Positions 60,347-64,000 of a DNA stretch of 64,000 nucleotides are shown in pieces. A program made the translations under genes and the position numbers. Under the pieces are notes generated by a model. That model saw only the letters and a program-made list of their open reading frames with translations. It did not search any database and was not told the origin of the DNA. Positions within the stretch are counted from its first letter, which is position 1. Each line of letters starts with the position of its first letter. The stretch comes from Rhizobium croatiense. Its GTDB lineage: Bacteria; Pseudomonadota; Alphaproteobacteria; Rhizobiales; Rhizobiaceae. Location of the stretch: positions 1-64,000 of the forward strand of contig NZ_JAILYJ010000021.1 in assembly GCF_019793465.1 (NCBI RefSeq), in the 5' to 3' direction.

Positions 60347-60352
60347 GCCGGT

Positions 60353-60507
60353 CATGGAATCCAAGTTCAGATGCACTGGCGCGCATATTTTCGTGCTGCA
60401 GGACCATTATCGCCTGCCGGCGCGGTTCTTTGCATGCGTATCCGGTGCGCTCAACAGCCGACTTCGTTGATCGAATGACGGCCGGCGGAGCCTGATCCGC
60501 CTTTTCC
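60353..60507 (+). ncRNA. Candidate structured leader/small RNA ahead of leuC
   Basis: The predicted transcript from 60353 folds as a rod. AAGTT, TGCACTGG and GCGCAT near 60366-60390 pair with ATGCGT, CCGGTGCG and GACTT near 60433-60465, and GCAGG/CCTGC closes the top. It ends in a terminator-like hairpin GGCGGA/TCCGCC (60484-60501) plus TTTT. It could be an attenuator for leuC or a free RNA of about 150 bases. A 38-codon frame (60354-60470) is not Leu-rich. Confidence 0.45.
60484..60507 (+). terminator. Terminator-like hairpin before leuC
   Basis: The stem GGCGGA/TCCGCC with a six-base loop is followed by TTTT, 37 bases before the leuC start. It is either the terminator of a small RNA or an attenuator. 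Confidence 0.65.
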
Positions 60508-60543
60508 GATTTTCCAAAAGCATCCAAAAACGGACTTACCGCC

Positions 60544-61953
60544 ATGAGCGCACCGCGTACCCTCTACGACAAGATCTGGGACGACCATCTGGTCGACGAA
60601 CAGGCCGACGGCACCTGTCTTCTCTACATCGACCGCCACCTGGTCCACGAGGTCACCTCGCCGCAGGCCTTCGAAGGCCTGCGCATGAGCGGCCGCAAGG
60701 TCCGCGCGCCGGAAAAGACGCTCGCGGTCGTCGACCACAACGTTCCGACATCGGCCGACCGCCATCTCGGCATCAAGAACGAAGAAAGCCGCATTCAGGT
60801 CGAGCAGCTTGCCAAGAATGCCGCCGAGTTCAACGTCGAATATTATTCCGAGAACGACAAGCGCCAGGGCATCGTCCACATCATCGGGCCGGAACAGGGC
60901 TTCACTTTGCCGGGCATGACGATCGTCTGCGGCGACAGCCATACCTCGACCCACGGCGCCTTCGGCTCGCTCGCTCATGGCATCGGCACATCTGAGGTCG
61001 AGCACGTTCTCGCCACCCAGACGCTGATCCAGAAGAAGGCCAAGAACATGCTGGTGCAGGTCGACGGCCAGCTGCCGGCAGGCGTCACCGCCAAGGATAT
61101 CGTTCTTGCCATCATCGGTGAGATCGGCACGGCGGGCGGCACCGGCTACGTCATCGAATATGCCGGCGAAGCGATCCGTGCGCTGTCGATGGAAGGCCGC
61201 ATGACGATCTGCAACATGTCGATCGAAGGCGGCGCCCGCGCCGGCCTGATCGCCCCCGACGAAATCACCTTCGAATATATCAAGGGCAAGCCCCGCGCGC
61301 CGAAAGGCGAAGCGCTGGAACAGGCGATCGCCTACTGGAAGACGCTGCAGTCAGACGAAGGCGCTCATTTCGACCGCGTCGTCAAGCTGAACGCCGCCGA
61401 ACTGCCGCCGATCGTCTCCTGGGGTTCTTCGCCTGAGGACGTCGTCTCGGTCCAGGGCATCGTGCCGAATCCCGATGAAATCCAGGACGAGACGAAGCGT
61501 GCCTCCAAGTGGCGCGCGCTCGAGTACATGGGCCTCAAGCCGGGCACGCCGATGACCGACATCAGCATTGACCGGGTTTTCATCGGCTCCTGCACCAACG
61601 GCCGCATCGAAGATCTGCGCGCCGTCGCCAAGGTCGTCGAGGGCAAGACCGTTGCTTCGACCGTCAACGCCATGATCGTTCCGGGCTCCGGTCTTGTGAA
61701 GGAACAGGCGGAAGCCGAAGGCCTCGACAAGATCTTCAAGGCTGCCGGCTTCGACTGGCGCGAGCCGGGCTGCTCCATGTGCCTCGCCATGAACGACGAC
61801 CGCCTGAAGCCGGGCGAACGTTGCGCCTCGACCTCGAACCGCAACTTCGAAGGCCGCCAGGGCTTCAAGGGCCGTACGCACCTCGTCTCGCCGGCAATGG
61901 CCGCCGCCGCCGCGATCGCCGGTCACTTCGTTGATATCCGCGAGTGGAATTGA
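60544..61953 (+). CDS. leuC: 3-isopropylmalate dehydratase, large subunit
   Basis: A 469-residue aconitase-family enzyme of leucine synthesis. The 4Fe-4S Cys are in GSCTNGRIEDLR and PGCSMCLAMN, and the swap domain signature GDSHTSTHGAFG is present. Length normal. leuD is not adjacent in this window. The upstream leader suggests attenuation. It stands alone with a strong terminator downstream. Confidence 0.97.
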   Translation: MSAPRTLYDKIWDDHLVDEQADGTCLLYIDRHLVHEVTSPQAFEGLRMSGRKVRAPEKTLAVVDHNVPTSADRHLGIKNEESRIQVEQLAKNAAEFNVEYYSENDKRQGIVHIIGPEQGFTLPGMTIVCGDSHTSTHGAFGSLAHGIGTSEVEHVLATQTLIQKKAKNMLVQVDGQLPAGVTAKDIVLAIIGEIGTAGGTGYVIEYAGEAIRALSMEGRMTICNMSIEGGARAGLIAPDEITFEYIKGKPRAPKGEALEQAIAYWKTLQSDEGAHFDRVVKLNAAELPPIVSWGSSPEDVVSVQGIVPNPDEIQDETKRASKWRALEYMGLKPGTPMTDISIDRVFIGSCTNGRIEDLRAVAKVVEGKTVASTVNAMIVPGSGLVKEQAEAEGLDKIFKAAGFDWREPGCSMCLAMNDDRLKPGERCASTSNRNFEGRQGFKGRTHLVSPAMAAAAAIAGHFVDIREWN

Positions 61954-61977
61954 TCCGTCATCCGACGGAAGGACAAT

Positions 61978-62018
61978 GAAAGCCGCCCGATGCGCTCTGC
62001 CTGCATCGGGCGGCTTTC
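61978..62018. terminator. Strong terminator after leuC
   Basis: A 16-bp perfect stem (GAAAGCCGCCCGATGC with its complement at 62003-62018) is followed by ATATTTTC. It should work for leuC and probably for the convergent aldo/keto reductase too. Confidence 0.9.
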
Positions 62019-62063
62019 ATATTTTCATGGCGGCCGCGCCTCATTTTCCGGGAGGTGTGGATC

Positions 62064-62138
62064 ATGCCCCAGCGCATGAGCAATACCTGCGACCACGGCT
62101 TTGCCCCGACCAACGGATCGTCGAGCTGCAATTATTGA
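62064..62138 (+). CDS. Possible 24-residue small protein
   Basis: ATG 62064, with GGGAGG upstream, opens a 24-codon frame: MPQRMSNTCDHGFAPTNGSS then SCNY. It contains two Cys. There is no comparison, so it may be a leader fragment or a real small protein. Confidence 0.25.
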   Translation: MPQRMSNTCDHGFAPTNGSSSCNY

Positions 62139-62217
62139 CACAACGGCTGCATGTCTCGTCATAGGCGGCCGCCGGCGCGAGGATCTTCCTCGGAGCGGCC
62201 GCTGATCGGGAGGGCAA

Positions 62218-63048
62218 TCAGAAGGCCGCCGTCATCGGGTCCGGTCCCATGCGGGCGCCGGCGCTGTCGAGCTTGGCGATCGCCGCCATGTCATCGGCAT
62301 CGAGCTTGAAGTCGAACACCTGGAAATTCTCCTCGATGCGCGACGGCGTCACCGATTTCGGGATGACGACGAGGCCGGTGTCGATGTGCCAGCGGATAAT
62401 GGCTTGCGCCGGCGTCTTTCGATGTTTCCTGGCGATCTCGCCGATGACAGGGTTCGAGATGAACTGCCCCTGGCCGAGCGGGCTCCAGGATTCGGTGGCG
62501 ATGTTGAGTTTCTTGTGAACCTCTTGCGCCGCCTTCTGCTGGAAGTCGGGATGCAGCTCGATCTGGTTGATGACAGGAACGACGCCGGTTTCGCCGATGA
62601 TCCGCTCCAGATGCTCGGGATAAAAATTCGACACACCGATCGAGCGGGCGCGCCCCTCTTCCCTTATGCGCACGAACGCCTTCCAGGTTTCGGTGTAGAG
62701 GCCGCGATGCGGCGACGGCCAGTGAACGAGGTAGAGGTCGACATAGTCGGAGCCGAGCTTCTTCAGGCTGCCGTCGAAGGCACGCAGCGTATTGTCGTAG
62801 CCTTGGTCGGTGTTCCTGAGCTTGGTGGTGACGAAGATGTCCTTGCGGTCGAGGCCGGAAGAGCGGATGCCTTCGCCGACACCCTCCTCGTTGTCGTAAC
62901 CGGACGCCGTATCGATATGGCGATAGCCGGCGGCAATGGCAGTGCGCACCGTCGGGGCGGCAATCTCCTGCGGCGTCTGCCAGACGCCGAGCCCGACCTG
63001 CGGAATGGAATGTCCGTCATGGAAAGTGATGATGGGTTGAGCGGTCAC
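62218..63048 (-). CDS. Aldo/keto reductase
   Basis: A 276-residue AKR barrel (2,5-didehydrogluconate reductase-like). Catalytic residues: Asp and Tyr in DTASGYDNEEGVG (near residues 46-58), Lys in TTKLRNTDQG and His in LVHWPSPHRG. NADPH-binding KSVTPSRIEENFQ near the C-terminus. Substrate unknown. Convergent with leuC. Confidence 0.93.
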   Translation of the reverse strand: MTAQPIITFHDGHSIPQVGLGVWQTPQEIAAPTVRTAIAAGYRHIDTASGYDNEEGVGEGIRSSGLDRKDIFVTTKLRNTDQGYDNTLRAFDGSLKKLGSDYVDLYLVHWPSPHRGLYTETWKAFVRIREEGRARSIGVSNFYPEHLERIIGETGVVPVINQIELHPDFQQKAAQEVHKKLNIATESWSPLGQGQFISNPVIGEIARKHRKTPAQAIIRWHIDTGLVVIPKSVTPSRIEENFQVFDFKLDADDMAAIAKLDSAGARMGPDPMTAAF

Positions 63049-63177
63049 AATATATCTCCGGGAGTTTGAAGAATTGGACGAGGCATGATTTGCGCCCGCA
63101 CTCGGGGCGTCCCGGAACGCATCTCAGCCTGAGCGTTCGGTCACCGGAAAATATAGGCAGCCGCATCCGGAAGACAA

Positions 63178-63699
63178 TCAGACCACCCGGACAATCGTCC
63201 CCTTGCGAAGATGCGGCAGGAGGCGGCGCATGTCGCCGAGACTCACCGCCACGCAGCCGGCCGTCGGCTCGTAGCCCGGCCGGATGAGGTGGAAGAAAAT
63301 CGCCGAGCCGCGGTTGCGCGCCCGGCAGGAGATGTTCCAGTCCATCACCAGGCAGATATCGTAGAGCCCGTCGCTGCGCCGCATCTCCTCGTGGCCGGGG
63401 CCGAATGGCGCCCTGACGAGGCGGTTGTAGTTGGCATTGCCGGACTGATCGCACCAGAACATATCGGCGCGGATCCGGCGGATGGGAAGCGACGTGACAA
63501 GCCGGCCGTTCCGCTCGCCGCGCCGGAAGCCTGATAGCAGCTTCATCGATGTGATCGGCGTGGCGCCGTCGCCCTCGCGTTTCGTCACGGTGCGGCCGGA
63601 GCGGCCGATGGCAGCCGGAACAGTGATTGTGCCAATGCGCACGATCGCCCGGCTCTTCTTTCCCGGCGCCGGGCGCACCACGACCGTGGACGGCTTCAT
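63178..63699 (-). CDS. L,D-transpeptidase (YkuD) family protein
   Basis: A 173-residue protein with the YkuD active-site block FFHLIRPGYEPTAGCVAVS (near residues 131-149); Cys is the likely nucleophile. It lacks a clear signal peptide or LysM domain. Start taken at ATG 63699 (MKPSTVVVRPAPGKK) with GGAG six bases away; longer frames exist. These enzymes make 3-3 peptidoglycan cross-links, or act as carboxypeptidases. Confidence 0.85.
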   Translation of the reverse strand: MKPSTVVVRPAPGKKSRAIVRIGTITVPAAIGRSGRTVTKREGDGATPITSMKLLSGFRRGERNGRLVTSLPIRRIRADMFWCDQSGNANYNRLVRAPFGPGHEEMRRSDGLYDICLVMDWNISCRARNRGSAIFFHLIRPGYEPTAGCVAVSLGDMRRLLPHLRKGTIVRVV

Positions 63700-63866
63700 C
63701 CCCCGGCTCCGCCTTGCTTTTTCCATTTTTCTCGCATGTCTTGCATTGCTTGAGGCTTTAATTGAAATCATATGAAAACCTGCCCGGCAACAGCACCGCC
63801 GGCCGATCCTTGCCAAACCCGCAATTTGGCGTAGGACTAGGGGACCTAACATGAGGACGCAACGGC

Positions 63867-64000
63867 ATGACCGCACGCACCATTCTTCTGGTGGATGACG
63901 ACGAGGACCTTCGGCAGACGCTGACAGAGCAATTGTCGCTTTACGAGGAATTCACGGTTCTGCAGGAAGCCAACGCCGGCAAGGGTGTTGCAACCGCCCG
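63867..64000 (+). CDS. Response regulator, N-terminal part (cut by window edge)
   Basis: The first 44 residues, MTARTILLVDDDEDLRQTL then TEQLSLYEEFTVLQEANAG, are a CheY-like receiver domain with its acidic pair at DDDED. The phospho-accepting Asp and output domain lie beyond the window. Diverges from the L,D-transpeptidase gene. Confidence 0.85.
   Translation, partial: MTARTILLVDDDEDLRQTLTEQLSLYEEFTVLQEANAGKGVATA

Noticed and set aside
60354..60470. Leucine leader peptide before leuC
   Set aside because: The 38-codon frame has only a few scattered Leu codons, not a run, so classical attenuation is not supported.
1..64000. tRNA, rRNA or CRISPR loci
   Set aside because: I looked for cloverleaf ends, rRNA conserved blocks and regularly spaced repeats and found none; the only regular array is the 7-bp operator-like repeat.

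Overview
This window looks like a stretch of the main chromosome of a fast-growing Rhizobium, most likely of the R. etli / R. leguminosarum group. The evidence is high GC, dense coding on both strands, and gene orders known from Rhizobiales (gpsA-tsaD facing hemC-hemD, mtaB-dapF beside ftsY, ffh-aroQ-rpsP-rimM-trmD-rplS, ccmABCDG, tesA facing ybbA-ybbP). Several families are largely alphaproteobacterial: DUF2794, DUF2585, IalB, a mitofilin-like protein and EcfG-lineage-type ECF sigma factors. I see no rRNA, tRNA, CRISPR array or intact insertion sequence.

Layout. 1-8.9 kb: a cut-off methyltransferase, EVE and YciI proteins, gpsA and tsaD on the minus strand, facing a hemC-hemD-mitofilin-hemY-like-TerB-glutamine amidotransferase run. 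8.9-17.8 kb: an MFS exporter, yggT-yggU, ppa, an acetyltransferase, typA, an M3 peptidase, a small orphan protein and a LysE exporter. 17.9-20.9 kb: an unusual cassette made of a NrtR-like Nudix regulator that diverges from a vWA-like protein and a PurA paralogue, with a tandem 7-bp repeat in the shared promoter region. 20.9-31.3 kb: an MscS channel, two secreted proteins, argG, an SDR, a second LysE protein, an orphan-ligand ABC transporter and rlmN. 31.4-31.8 kb: a MITE-like element. 31.8-42.1 kb: ialB, an ECF sigma factor, phhB, a phosphatase overlapping thpR, tesA/ybbA/ybbP, a ybhL-type BAX inhibitor gene and several DUF proteins. 42.3-53.6 kb: acnA, the ccmABCDG cytochrome c maturation operon, DUF2585, ispZ, ftsY, mtaB and dapF. 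53.8-64 kb: an apparent leader RNA, ffh, chorismate mutase, rpsP-rimM-trmD, rplS, a two-gene amino-acid transporter, a structured leader and leuC, an aldo/keto reductase, an L,D-transpeptidase and the start of a response regulator.

How it fits together. Most of the window is housekeeping: heme and cytochrome c biogenesis (hemC, hemD, the hemY-like gene, ccm), co-translational targeting (ffh and ftsY), ribosome and tRNA modification (rpsP, rplS, rimM, trmD, rlmN, mtaB, tsaD), and amino-acid synthesis (argG, dapF, leuC, chorismate mutase). The best candidate for something undescribed is the 17.9-20.9 kb cassette. A ligand-sensing repressor with a broken Nudix box appears to control a vWA protein and a PurA-family enzyme whose aspartate loop and guanine-recognition motif differ from the housekeeping enzyme.
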